Positions 1-7,139 of a DNA stretch of 31,196 bases are shown in pieces. The translations under genes and the position numbers were made by a program. The stretch is taken from NCBI GenBank assembly GCA_900763675.1, contig CAAFLE010000117.1:1-31196 (forward strand). Reading direction: 5' to 3'. This DNA comes from an uncultured Oscillospiraceae bacterium (lineage in GTDB: Bacteria; Bacillota; Clostridia; Oscillospirales; Oscillospiraceae). Under the pieces are notes generated by a model that made no database searches, was not told the origin of the DNA, and worked only from the letters and a program-made list of their open reading frames with translations. How positions within the stretch are numbered: the stretch's first letter is position 1; each line of letters opens with the position of its first letter.

Positions 1-21
1 AGATTTTTTCGTTGAATTCCC

Positions 22-50
22 TTGACCGGACAGGCAGTTTGTGTTATATT
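22..50 (+). promoter_or_regulatory. Sigma-A promoter of the rpmG-secE-nusG-rplK-rplA operon
   Basis: A TTGACC hexamer at 22-27 and TATATT at 45-50 are separated by exactly 17 nt. This predicts transcription from about position 57 and a leader of about 100 nt before the L33 start codon. It is the only strong promoter seen before the terminator at 2368-2401, so the five genes are probably one transcript. Confidence 0.75.
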
Positions 51-160
51 AACCCTACCTGTCGGTCGAGAGGTTTATTTTTTATGCTCTTTCGGCCCAT
101 ACAGGGAGGCATACGCGCGCGGAAAGCGCTGCGTAAATTTTACAAGGAGGTGCCGAAATA

Positions 161-325
161 ATGGCGAAAGCAGGTTCGCGAATCAAGATCACCCTGAGAT
201 GCAGCGAGTGCAAGCAGCGGAACTACAACACCATGAAGAACAAGAAAAATTCTCCCGAAAAGCTCGAGATGAATAAGTATTGCCCCTTCTGCCGCAAGCA
301 CACCAAGCACGTCGAAACGAAGTAA
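161..325 (+). CDS. rpmG: 50S ribosomal protein L33 (zinc-ribbon type)
   Basis: A 54-residue protein that begins MAKAGSRIKI and ends KHVETK. It matches L33 in length and composition. Two CxxC pairs (C14/C17 and C41/C44) form the zinc ribbon of the C+ form, which is used when zinc is sufficient. L33 sits in the large subunit near the E site. An AAGGAGG ribosome binding site at 144-150 gives an 10-nt spacing to the ATG. The gene leads the secE-nusG-rplK-rplA operon, a common arrangement in Firmicutes. It is too short to stand out in a length-filtered gene search, but the assignment is clear. Confidence 0.97.
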   Translation: MAKAGSRIKITLRCSECKQRNYNTMKNKKNSPEKLEMNKYCPFCRKHTKHVETK

Positions 326-352
326 TGACAGACGTGAGAAAGGATGCATCCA

Positions 353-622
353 ATGGCTAACGAAGAAAAGAAACCCGTCGCCCCTCAGACGAAGGGCGCA
401 GCCGTCAAGCGGACGGACAAGAAGCTCGGCTTTTTCAAGCGCGTTGCCAAGTGGTTCCGCGAAATGAAGAGCGAGCTCAAAAAAGTCGTCTGGCCCACCC
501 CCAAGCAGTTCGGCAAGAACACGCTGGTCGCGCTGGTCGTTATGGCCGCCGCCGCTCTCGTGCTCTGGGGCTTTGACTCTCTGGCCAAGGCCGCTGTCGA
601 AGCGCTGATCACATTGGTGTAA
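353..622 (+). CDS. secE: Preprotein translocase subunit SecE
   Basis: An 89-residue single-span SecE, which clamps SecY in the Sec channel. A charged N-terminal tail (about 1-30) is followed by the amphipathic signature ELKKVVWPTP at 41-50. One membrane helix follows (about 56-74, rich in Ala, Val and Leu). The ATG at 353 is preferred over the in-frame ATG at 344. The AAAGG at about 339-343 lies 9 nt from 353 but touches 344. The gene follows rpmG by 27 nt and precedes nusG by 5 nt, so it is clearly within the operon. Confidence 0.95.
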   Translation: MANEEKKPVAPQTKGAAVKRTDKKLGFFKRVAKWFREMKSELKKVVWPTPKQFGKNTLVALVVMAAAALVLWGFDSLAKAAVEALITLV

Positions 623-627
623 GCCGG

Positions 628-1155
628 ATGGCAGAGAACGCAAAATGGTATGTGGTCCACACATACTCCGGTTATGAGAACACGGTAGCCGCTTCCATCA
701 TGAAGGCGGCGGAAAACCGCCAGATGCAGGATCTTATCCAGGAGGTCAACATCCCTCTGGAGACGGTCGTTGAGCATACCGACGGCGGTGATAAGGAAGT
801 TGAGCGCAAGGTATTCCCCGGCTACGTGCTGGTGAAGATGGTGCTCACGGACGAAAGCTGGCATCTCGTGCGCAACAGCCGCGGCTGCACCGGCTTCGTC
901 GGCTCCGACGGAAAACCCGTTCCTCTGACCGAGCAGGAGATCCTCGATCTCGGTGTGGAGCGCAGAGAGATTTCCGTGGGCTTTGAGCTTGGCGATACCG
1001 TCAAGGTCATCGACGGCCCGCTGGAAGGCTTCCTCGGCACGGTGGACGAGATCGACCCCGAGGGGAACAGCGTCCGCCTCATCGTCTCCATGTTCGGCAG
1101 GGAGACGCCGATCGATCTGGAACTCGACCAGGTCGAACCGGTAAAAGAAGAATAA
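628..1155 (+). CDS. nusG: Transcription termination/antitermination protein NusG
   Basis: A 175-residue NusG. The N-terminal NGN domain (about 5-105) starts with the typical KWYVVHTYSGYE and contains FPGYVLVKM at 63-71. The C-terminal KOW domain (about 121-175) has GDTVKVIDGPLEGFLGTV. NusG binds the RNA polymerase clamp and modulates pausing, Rho action and coupling to the ribosome. The ATG lies 5 nt after the secE stop, so translation is probably coupled. Length and domain order are normal. Confidence 0.97.
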   Translation: MAENAKWYVVHTYSGYENTVAASIMKAAENRQMQDLIQEVNIPLETVVEHTDGGDKEVERKVFPGYVLVKMVLTDESWHLVRNSRGCTGFVGSDGKPVPLTEQEILDLGVERREISVGFELGDTVKVIDGPLEGFLGTVDEIDPEGNSVRLIVSMFGRETPIDLELDQVEPVKEE

Positions 1156-1173
1156 TTCTGGAGGTGCTTAATA

Positions 1174-1599
1174 ATGGCACAGAAAATAGTTGGCTATGTC
1201 AGATTCCAGGTTCCCGCCGGCAAAGCGACTCCGGCTCCCCCTGTGGGCCCGGCTCTCGGTCAGTACGGCGTGAACATTTCCCAGTTCACCAAGGACTTCA
1301 ACGAGCGTACCAAGGGCGATATGGGTCTTATGATCCCGGTCGTCATCACCGTTTACGCCGACCGCAGCTTCACCTTCATCACCAAGACGCCCCCCGCGGC
1401 TCTGCTGATCAAGAAGGCCTGCGGCATCGAGACCGCCTCCGGCGTGCCTCAGCGTGACAAGGTCGCCACCATCAGCAAGGAAGATGTCCGCAAGATCGCC
1501 GAGCAGAAGATGCGCGATCTCAACTGCACCGACATCGAGTCCGCCGTCAGCATGATCGCCGGTACCTGCCGCTCCATGGGCGTCGTCGTCGGCGACTGA
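1174..1599 (+). CDS. rplK: 50S ribosomal protein L11
   Basis: A 141-residue L11 of normal length. It binds the GTPase-associated region of 23S rRNA. The N-terminal domain carries the proline-rich stretch KATPAPPVGPALGQYGVN, the typical thiostrepton-region segment. The C-terminal RNA-binding domain ends in TCRSMGVVV. GGAGGTG at 1160-1166 is the ribosome binding site, 7 nt before the ATG. It follows nusG by 18 nt. Confidence 0.97.
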   Translation: MAQKIVGYVRFQVPAGKATPAPPVGPALGQYGVNISQFTKDFNERTKGDMGLMIPVVITVYADRSFTFITKTPPAALLIKKACGIETASGVPQRDKVATISKEDVRKIAEQKMRDLNCTDIESAVSMIAGTCRSMGVVVGD

Positions 1600-1609
1600 G
1601 CTGGCAAAC

Positions 1610-1639
1610 GTGGGAGGAAGTAACCTTCCGAAAAACCAC
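1610..1639 (+). promoter_or_regulatory. Hairpin between rplK and rplA, candidate L1 mRNA-binding site
   Basis: GTGG at 1610-1613 can pair with CCAC at 1636-1639. GGAAG at 1616-1620 can pair with CTTCC at 1625-1629 over a TAAC loop, leaving an asymmetric internal loop rich in A. L1 is known to repress its own operon by binding an mRNA structure that mimics its 23S rRNA site. The position just upstream of the rplA ribosome binding site fits that role. The assignment rests on location and fold only. Confidence 0.45.
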
Positions 1640-1658
1640 ATTTTAGGAGGATAATGAA

Positions 1659-2351
1659 GTGTTCAGAGGTAAAAATTATAAAGAGAGCACGAAGCTCATC
1701 GATAAAAGCGCCCAGTATGAGCCCGCTGAGGCTTTCGAGCTTGTCACCAAGACCGCCAAGGCGAAGTTCGACGAGACCGTCGAGCTGCACGTGAAGCTCG
1801 GCGTTGACTCCCGCCACGCTGACCAGCAGGTCCGCGGCGCCATCGTCCTGCCCAACGGCACCGGCAAGAGCGTCAAGGTTCTCGTGTTCTGCAAGCCGGA
1901 GCGCGAAGAAGAGTGCAAGGAAGCCGGCGCGGATTACGTCGGCGGCATGGAGCTCGTCCAGAAGATCCAGGGCGAGAACTGGTTCGATTTCGACGTCGTC
2001 ATCGCCAGCCCCGACATGATGGGCGTTGTCGGCCGTCTCGGCAAGGTCCTCGGCCCCAAGGGTCTCATGCCCTCCCCCAAGGCCGGCACCGTGACCCCCA
2101 ACCTGGCGCAGGCCATCAAGGAGTCCAAGGCCGGTAAGATCGAGTACCGTCTCGACAAGACCAACATCATCCACTGCCCCATCGGCAAGGCTTCCTTTGG
2201 CGCGGAGAAGCTGCTTGAGAACTACACCGCTCTCATCACCGCCATCCTGCGTGCGAAGCCCGCGACCGCGAAGGGTCAGTATATCCGCAGCTGCGTGACC
2301 GCCACCACCATGGGCCCCGGCATCAAGATCAACGCCCAGAAGCAGCTCTGA
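1659..2351 (+). CDS. rplA: 50S ribosomal protein L1
   Basis: A 230-residue L1, full length, using a GTG start. AGGAGG at 1645-1650 lies 8 nt upstream. An ATG at 1654 is in the wrong frame. Family landmarks include the segment around residues 125-150 (MMGVVGRLGKVLGPKGLMPS) and the C-terminal TTMGPGIKIN. L1 forms the mobile stalk at the E site and is also a translational repressor of the L11-L1 mRNA. The gene is immediately followed by a strong terminator. The rplJ-rplL genes that often follow in other bacteria are absent here. Confidence 0.97.
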   Translation: MFRGKNYKESTKLIDKSAQYEPAEAFELVTKTAKAKFDETVELHVKLGVDSRHADQQVRGAIVLPNGTGKSVKVLVFCKPEREEECKEAGADYVGGMELVQKIQGENWFDFDVVIASPDMMGVVGRLGKVLGPKGLMPSPKAGTVTPNLAQAIKESKAGKIEYRLDKTNIIHCPIGKASFGAEKLLENYTALITAILRAKPATAKGQYIRSCVTATTMGPGIKINAQKQL

Positions 2352-2367
2352 TTTCGGATAACGAAAT

Positions 2368-2401
2368 AAAAAATCGTCGAATGGAAATTCGGCGATTTTT
2401 T
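2368..2401 (+). terminator. Rho-independent terminator after rplA
   Basis: A 15-bp stem (2368-2382 with 2387-2401, one T-G wobble) closes on a GGAA tetraloop and ends in six T residues. It starts 17 nt after the rplA stop and closes the ribosomal/secE/nusG operon. The A-rich left arm also makes it usable from the other strand. Confidence 0.9.
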
Positions 2402-2488
2402 ATTCACAAATTGTTCAAGATAGTTTCAGTTTCTTTTCAGAATTCCGTGATACTATGCAGCCATGAAATGAAGCAAGAGGTGTTTTCC

Positions 2489-3841
2489 ATGTACGAGAAC
2501 AACAATCCCCATTCCGATAACGAAAGCGGCGCCTACCGCTATACCCCGGAGCACGGCACGCAGAGCGACTACATCCCCGGCACGTATACGACTGTTCCGC
2601 CCGAGCCGCCGAAGAAAAAGAAAGGTCTCTCCGGCGGAAAGATCATCGCCATCGTGCTGGTATGCTCGCTGCTCGGTGGATGTCTCGGCGTCGGTGCAAC
2701 GCTCCTGCTCGGCAATAAGAGCAGCGGCACCACCCCGGCGCAGAGCAGCACGACCGTCTATGTCGGCGAGCGGCAGACGGAAACCGTGAACACCACGCGC
2801 ACCGATACGTCCGAGCAGCTCACGCCGCGGGAGGTATACGCGCAGAACGTCAACTCCACCGTCGGCATCACAACGTCGATCACAACGAACTACTGGGGCT
2901 ATCAGACGACGAGCGCTGCCTCCGGTTCCGGCTTTATCCTGACCGAGGACGGATACATCCTCACGAACTATCACGTCATCGAAAACTCCAACAGCGTGCA
3001 GGTCACGACCTACGACAACACCGCCTACAGCGCCTCTATCGTCGGCTACGACGAGAGCAACGACATCGCCGTTCTCAAGATCGACGCTACCGGTCTCACG
3101 CCGGTCGTGCTGGGCGATTCCGACGGACTGTACGTCGGCGACGAGGTCATGGCGATCGGCAACCCGCTCGGCGAGCTGACGTTCTCGCTGACCGTCGGCT
3201 ACGTGAGTGCGATGGACCGCGAGGTAACGCTCTCCTCCGGCACGACGATGGATCTCATCCAGACCGACGCCGCCATCAACTCCGGCAACTCCGGCGGCGC
3301 TCTCTTCAACACCTACGGCGAGGTCGTCGGCATCACGAACGCCAAGTACAGCTCCTCTTCCTCTTCAAGCAGCGCCTCCATCGACAACATCGGCTTTGCC
3401 ATCCCCATCAACCATGTAAAGGGCATTGTCACGAGCATCATTGAAAAGGGCTATATCGTCAAGCCGTATATCGGCGTTTCGGTCACGTCCGTGAGCAGCG
3501 AAATGATCAGCTACGGTCTGCCGAAGGGCGCAGCGGTCAAGGTCATCGCCGAGGGCAGCCCCGCGGAAGAGAGCGGACTCAAGGTCAACGACATCGTCAC
3601 CGCCATCAACGGCGAGGAGATCACAACGAGCAGCGAGCTTGTGAAGATCGTCTCCGCCGCGCAGCCCGGCGACGTGCTGACGCTGACCGTCTACCGGCAG
3701 GGCGAAGCCGAGCGGCTCACCATCACGCTCACCGTCGGCGAGAAGCAGCAGGAAGCGCTTGCCAACAACACTTCCTCCGAGCAGTCCTCGCAGCAGTCCG
3801 GTATCTCCGGCTTTCCGTTCCCGTTCGGGTTCGGCGGCTGA
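2489..3841 (+). CDS. HtrA/DegP-like membrane-anchored serine protease (S1C) with PDZ domain
   Basis: A 450-residue protease for misfolded or surface proteins. A Pro- and charge-rich cytoplasmic tail (1-49) precedes one membrane helix (about 51-74). A Ser/Thr-rich extracellular linker, a trypsin-like domain (about 115-315) and a PDZ domain (about 325-420) follow. The catalytic triad is visible: H162 in NYHVIEN, D192 in NDIAVLK and S268 in GNSGGAL. The tail is rich in Ser and Gln and ends in a Phe/Gly/Pro stretch. The ATG at 2489 is chosen because AAGAGG at 2475-2480 fits it. An upstream in-frame start at 2381 lies inside the terminator loop and is unlikely. The gene is monocistronic, with a terminator on each side. 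Confidence 0.93.
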   Translation: MYENNNPHSDNESGAYRYTPEHGTQSDYIPGTYTTVPPEPPKKKKGLSGGKIIAIVLVCSLLGGCLGVGATLLLGNKSSGTTPAQSSTTVYVGERQTETVNTTRTDTSEQLTPREVYAQNVNSTVGITTSITTNYWGYQTTSAASGSGFILTEDGYILTNYHVIENSNSVQVTTYDNTAYSASIVGYDESNDIAVLKIDATGLTPVVLGDSDGLYVGDEVMAIGNPLGELTFSLTVGYVSAMDREVTLSSGTTMDLIQTDAAINSGNSGGALFNTYGEVVGITNAKYSSSSSSSSASIDNIGFAIPINHVKGIVTSIIEKGYIVKPYIGVSVTSVSSEMISYGLPKGAAVKVIAEGSPAEESGLKVNDIVTAINGEEITTSSELVKIVSAAQPGDVLTLTVYRQGEAERLTITLTVGEKQQEALANNTSSEQSSQQSGISGFPFPFGFGG

Positions 3842-3852
3842 GAACGCATAGC

Positions 3853-3892
3853 AAACCGCCTCTGTTTCCAACGAAACAGAGGCGGTTTTCCT
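3853..3892 (+). terminator. Terminator between htrA-like gene and convergent DUF364 gene
   Basis: A perfect 14-bp stem (3853-3866 with 3874-3887) has a 7-nt loop and a TTTTCCTTTT tail on the plus strand. It ends 7 nt before the stop codon of the convergent minus-strand gene. It probably serves both, though the minus-strand T-tract is weaker. Confidence 0.85.
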
Positions 3893-3893
3893 T

Positions 3894-4643
3894 TTACCGG
3901 CGCAGCACCGATTTCCCCATGTATTTCCATGTTTCCTTATGTCCGCCGCTGCATATTGCCTTCCGGCAGCCGGGGATGTCCCAGCAGAGCGTGCCGAAAA
4001 GCGCCGTTACGCCGTGTTTAAACCACAGCGGCGTCGTCGGGACGCTCGGTCCGCTCAGCGCGACGATCTCCGCGCCCCGGGCAAGCTCGAGGATGCGCGG
4101 CATCGTGCCGTTTGTGAGCGCCATGCCGGTAATGACGACGATCTCCGAGCCTGGCAGCAGCCGTTCCTCCTCCCACTCCGGGTAATCGCCCGGGCGGGGG
4201 TGCTTTTCAAAGACGCGAAGCTCCCGCATTCCCGTGAGCTTCTCCCCGCCGTGAAAATGTCCGATCGTGGAAACGAGCTTTCCGCTGCACTCCGGTTCAA
4301 GCGTGCGGAAAACGTCGCCTTCGTCGATCTCCGGCGGATAGAGCGTCACGCCGAGCGCTTCCAGACTCTCGCGCCGGTTGAACCATGCGTTGACCGCCGC
4401 ACAGCCGAGCGCGGCAAGCTCCATGTCCTCCGACAAGAGCTGCGCGGCAAGCTCGCCGAGCGGTCTTCCGAGCCATTCGGCGCAGACGCGCACATCGGGA
4501 TACGGCGTCTTTCCCGGCAGCGGCAGCGACGCAAGCCCCGCGCCGCCCTCCGTCTCCACAAAGGTCTGATACCGCCCGCGCACCGCCATCGTGACCTTTG
4601 CCTGCGCCGGTACGGACGAAATGAGCGATTTATAAAGCTCCAT
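3894..4643 (-). CDS. DUF364/DUF4213-type protein (putative heavy-metal chelation family)
   Basis: A 249-residue cytoplasmic protein with no signal or membrane segment. Its organisation fits the DUF4213 (N-terminal)-DUF364 (C-terminal) family. Family-like segments are VSTIGHFHGG around 124-133, SEIVVITGMALTNGTM at 166-181, LSGPSVPTTPLWFKHGV at 196-212 and the final CWDIPGCRKAICSGGHKETW region. The Cys and His in the last segment (C220, C226, C231, H235) are plausible metal ligands, but this is inference. The exact biochemical role is unknown. The family has a Rossmann-like fold and has been proposed to handle metals. It is divergent from an XdhC-family gene, which suggests a shared metal- or molybdenum-related job. 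The start at 4643 has AAGGCAAGG upstream. Confidence 0.75.
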   Translation of the reverse strand: MELYKSLISSVPAQAKVTMAVRGRYQTFVETEGGAGLASLPLPGKTPYPDVRVCAEWLGRPLGELAAQLLSEDMELAALGCAAVNAWFNRRESLEALGVTLYPPEIDEGDVFRTLEPECSGKLVSTIGHFHGGEKLTGMRELRVFEKHPRPGDYPEWEEERLLPGSEIVVITGMALTNGTMPRILELARGAEIVALSGPSVPTTPLWFKHGVTALFGTLCWDIPGCRKAICSGGHKETWKYMGKSVLRR

Positions 4644-4655
4644 GCAGAATATACC

Positions 4656-4684
4656 TTGCCTTTCTCCGCTCGCGAGAGTATAAT
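4656..4684 (+). promoter_or_regulatory. Sigma-A promoter of the XdhC-family gene
   Basis: TTGCCT at 4656-4661 and a consensus TATAAT at 4679-4684 are separated by 17 nt. It lies in the divergent 89-bp gap and reads toward 4733. The -35 region falls within the leader of the divergent DUF364 gene, so the two genes may interfere or be co-controlled. An 8-bp palindrome AGTATACT lies at 4688-4695, near the predicted start. Confidence 0.75.
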
Positions 4685-4732
4685 AAAAGTATACTGAAAT
4701 TATATGTATATAACCGGACAGGGGGTTATCCA

Positions 4733-5767
4733 ATGAGAAGAATCTTCTCCAAGCTGCTGTACGAAATGGAGGAGGACCGCAGCGTGATGCTCGTGACGGT
4801 CGTTGCCGACAAGGGCAGCGCGCCACGCGGCGCGGGCGCTGCGATGCTCGTCGGCGAAAACGGCAGGATCACCGGCACGATCGGCGGCGGCGCCGTGGAG
4901 TATCAGTCCGAGCGCATGGCGGTCGAGCTGCTGCAAAAGGGTGAGAGCGCCGTGCATGATTTTATCCTGCGTCCCAACAGCAAGGAAGATCTCGGTATGC
5001 AATGCGGCGGCGACGTCACCGTGCTTTTCGAGTATGTAAACGCTGCCGACCTTCGCTGGAATCTTCTCGCCGGGGCGGTGTGCGACCGCATTGAGGCGGG
5101 CAAGCACGGCTGGCTTGTTCTCCCGCTCGACGGGAGCGTTCCAAGTCTCTACGGCGAGGAGGGGCTGCTCTGCGGCGAGGGCGTCCCGGAGGAGGAGCGC
5201 TCTGCGCTCTGCGCGGCGCACGCCGTCGTTACCGATACATATTACACCGAACCGCTGCCGCTTTTCAACCGTGTTGTGATTTTCGGCGGCGGACATATCG
5301 CGCAGGCGCTCACGCCGCTGCTCGGCACGGTCGATTTCCGCTGCGTTGTGCTGGACAACCGTCCCGAGTATTCCAAGCTCTCGCTTTTCCCCGGCGCGGA
5401 GAATGCCATTCTCTGCGACTATGACAACATTGCCGAAAGCATAACGCTCACCGCCGAGGACTATGTCGTCGTTATGACGAACGGTCACTCCGGCGATCTC
5501 AAGGTTGAGGAGCAGACGCTCCGTCTGCCGCACGCCTATCTCGGCGTTGTCGGCTCGCGCAGCAAAATCGCTTTCGTCAATAAAACGCTCATGGAACACG
5601 GCATTTCTGAGGAAGCGATCCGAACCGTGCATACGCCCATCGGTACGCCCATCAAGGCGGTCACGCCGGCGGAGATCGCCGTGAGCATTCTCGGCGAGCT
5701 GATCCTCTGCCGCGCCGAAATTCGCGAGGGCGATAAGCCCGGACACAACGCCTGCCCGATGCGCTGA
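4733..5767 (+). CDS. XdhC/CoxI-family protein (molybdenum hydroxylase maturation)
   Basis: A 344-residue protein with both XdhC modules. The N-terminal XdhC/CoxI domain has GSAPRG (28-33), GTIGGG (48-53) and a conserved CGG (C91). The C-terminal Rossmann domain has VVIFGGGHIAQAL (181-193), DYVVVMTNGHSGDL and GVVGSRSK. XdhC of Rhodobacter binds molybdenum cofactor and promotes its sulfuration before insertion into xanthine dehydrogenase. Related proteins act in selenium-dependent molybdenum hydroxylase systems of Clostridia. No hydroxylase gene lies in this window, so the client enzyme is encoded elsewhere or just outside. AGGGGG upstream supports the ATG at 4733. Confidence 0.85.
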   Translation: MRRIFSKLLYEMEEDRSVMLVTVVADKGSAPRGAGAAMLVGENGRITGTIGGGAVEYQSERMAVELLQKGESAVHDFILRPNSKEDLGMQCGGDVTVLFEYVNAADLRWNLLAGAVCDRIEAGKHGWLVLPLDGSVPSLYGEEGLLCGEGVPEEERSALCAAHAVVTDTYYTEPLPLFNRVVIFGGGHIAQALTPLLGTVDFRCVVLDNRPEYSKLSLFPGAENAILCDYDNIAESITLTAEDYVVVMTNGHSGDLKVEEQTLRLPHAYLGVVGSRSKIAFVNKTLMEHGISEEAIRTVHTPIGTPIKAVTPAEIAVSILGELILCRAEIREGDKPGHNACPMR

Positions 5768-5780
5768 TCGCTCATTTCCG

Positions 5781-5801
5781 AATCGTAGATGAATCGTAGA
5801 T
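5781..5801 (+). repeat. Short tandem repeat, 2 copies of AATCGTAGAT
   Basis: AATCGTAGAT at 5781-5790 is repeated at 5792-5801 after a single G. It lies between the XdhC stop and the following stem-loop. No function is apparent. Confidence 0.6.
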
Positions 5802-5809
5802 AGTAGGAA

Positions 5810-5839
5810 GTATCCCCCGCAGAAATCTGCGGGGGATAC
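5810..5839. terminator. Long stem-loop between convergent genes (probable terminator)
   Basis: A perfect 14-bp inverted repeat (5810-5823 with 5826-5839) leaves a very small loop, so about 13 pairs can form. The stem is G/C-rich, with five C opposite five G. The T-tract is poor on both strands. Its position between the XdhC-family and substrate-binding-protein genes makes a bidirectional terminator the best reading. Confidence 0.6.
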
Positions 5840-5856
5840 CCGTTTGTATCGGAAAA

Positions 5857-6987
5857 TTACTTTCCGAGCATCGCCGCGGCTTCCTCCGCGGTCAGATCGT
5901 AGTTCCAGAACGTCTTGTAGATCTCCTGCGCTTTGGCGGTCATGTCATAGTCATAGACCTCCGGGTACAGCAGATTGCCGAGCCACCACACGCCGAGAAT
6001 CATGTTCATGGACGGGGGCGCGGACAGCCAGCAGTACGGCTCGGTGGGAACGGTGTAGACCTTGCCGTCCTTCACGGCACGCAGCTCCTGCCACGCGGTC
6101 TCGCTCTCGATGATCTCGAGCGCCGCAGCGTCGGTCACGAGGACGACATTGGGGTCAAAGTTGTAGAGCTGCTCCATGTTGATCATGTTGCCGCCGCCCT
6201 TGCTGGTGACCTCGTCAACGACGACGGCGTTCTTCGCGCCAACAATGCCAAGGACCTGCGCCTGGGAGGAGCCCTCGGCGTTCGTGCCGAGAGGATCGCT
6301 GCCGGAGCTGTAGAGGACGGAGACCATCTGGTCTTCCGTGATCTTCGCGCTGTTCTCCGTCGCCATGGTCATGGTCTCCTCCACGAGCTTGGCAAGCTCT
6401 TCGCCGCGCTCCTCTTTGCCGAGGATCGTACCGAGAGAACGGAAAGCGTCCGCCATGTGCGCGAGATCAGCTTCCAGGAAGATGCAGGGCAGACCGGTCT
6501 GCTCCTGAAGAGCGGTCAGGTCGTCCGCAATGGACTTTTTGAAGTCGCCAAGGTCGATGATGACCTCCGCGCCGGTGGCAAGCAGCTCTTCCAGGTTGAA
6601 CGTCGCCTTGCCGCCGTAGAGCTGCCCGGTCATGGGCAGGTCAGAAAGCCCTTCATACAGGAACGCCGCCTGATCATCGCCAATGTTCGTACCGGTGCAG
6701 ACGAGCTTTTCGGGCGCAAACGCCGCAAGGATCATCGTGGAGACCGGACCGCTGGGCGCGATCTTCGTGATGTTCGCGGGCAGTTCCACGGCGCGTCCGG
6801 TCGAATCGGTGAAGGACACCGTTTCCGCAGCGGATTCCTCGGTCGGATCCGCCGGAGTCTCTGTCTCGGCGGGGGCTTCCGTCACGGCAGGCGCTTCTGC
6901 CGCAGCGGGTGCCGGGGTCTCTGCGCCGCACGCGGCAAGAGAGAACACCATTACCGCCGCAAGAAGCAGCGCAAGCAGTTTTTTCAT
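5857..6987 (-). CDS. ABC transporter substrate-binding lipoprotein, FhuD/BtuF-like (iron-siderophore, heme, cobalamin or oxyanion)
   Basis: A 376-residue lipoprotein. The signal peptide MKKLLALLLAAVMVFSLAAC has an LAAC lipobox with C20 as the lipidated residue. An Ala/Pro/Glu-rich linker of about 45 residues follows, then a class III periplasmic-binding-protein fold (PF01497 type). It begins at SFTDSTGRAVELP and includes NLEELLATGAEVIIDLG and MEQLYNFDPNVVLVTD. Such proteins bind chelated iron, heme, cobalamin or, in MolA, molybdate; the ligand cannot be read from sequence. The start at 6987 has GAGGAG upstream. No permease or ATPase gene is adjacent. A Fur-like palindrome at the promoter favours an iron ligand. 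Confidence 0.87.
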   Translation of the reverse strand: MKKLLALLLAAVMVFSLAACGAETPAPAAAEAPAVTEAPAETETPADPTEESAAETVSFTDSTGRAVELPANITKIAPSGPVSTMILAAFAPEKLVCTGTNIGDDQAAFLYEGLSDLPMTGQLYGGKATFNLEELLATGAEVIIDLGDFKKSIADDLTALQEQTGLPCIFLEADLAHMADAFRSLGTILGKEERGEELAKLVEETMTMATENSAKITEDQMVSVLYSSGSDPLGTNAEGSSQAQVLGIVGAKNAVVVDEVTSKGGGNMINMEQLYNFDPNVVLVTDAAALEIIESETAWQELRAVKDGKVYTVPTEPYCWLSAPPSMNMILGVWWLGNLLYPEVYDYDMTAKAQEIYKTFWNYDLTAEEAAAMLGK

Positions 6988-7019
6988 GTAAATCTCCTCA
7001 CTTGTTTTTTGTTCTTGAG

Positions 7020-7034
7020 CGAGAATAATTCTCG
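7020..7034. promoter_or_regulatory. Fur-like 7-1-7 palindrome
   Basis: CGAGAATAATTCTCG is a perfect 7-1-7 inverted repeat. It matches the Fur box layout (TGATAATNATTATCA, or GAGAATNATTCTC in related species) at the core positions. It lies 10 nt beyond the -10 of the minus-strand promoter at 7044-7072, spanning the likely start of transcription, where a repressor would block initiation. It is about 33 nt upstream of the substrate-binding-protein start codon. Confidence 0.65.
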
Positions 7035-7043
7035 TTTGACGAT

Positions 7044-7072
7044 AATATAGCAAAAACTATCCCCGCTGTCAA
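7044..7072 (-). promoter_or_regulatory. Sigma-A promoter of the substrate-binding lipoprotein gene
   Basis: On the minus strand a consensus TTGACA (7072-7067) and TATATT (7049-7044) are separated by 17 nt. The -35 abuts the -35 of the divergent promoter for the barnase-like gene. Confidence 0.85.
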
Positions 7073-7101
7073 TTGCTTTTTCCCCGCTGTTATGGTACAA
7101 T
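7073..7101 (+). promoter_or_regulatory. Sigma-A promoter of the barnase-like lipoprotein gene
   Basis: TTGCTT at 7073-7078 and TACAAT at 7096-7101 are 17 nt apart. The hexamer at 7073 directly abuts the opposing -35 at 7067-7072, so the two promoters are back to back and their RNA polymerase footprints must overlap. Confidence 0.75.
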
Positions 7102-7139
7102 AAACAGGTAATTCGTCGGGAAACTTTGGAGGGTGTTTT

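Noticed and set aside
2381..2488. Upstream extension of the HtrA-like protein
   Set aside because: The extra start lies in the loop of the rplA terminator, without a ribosome binding site. AAGAGG fits the ATG at 2489.
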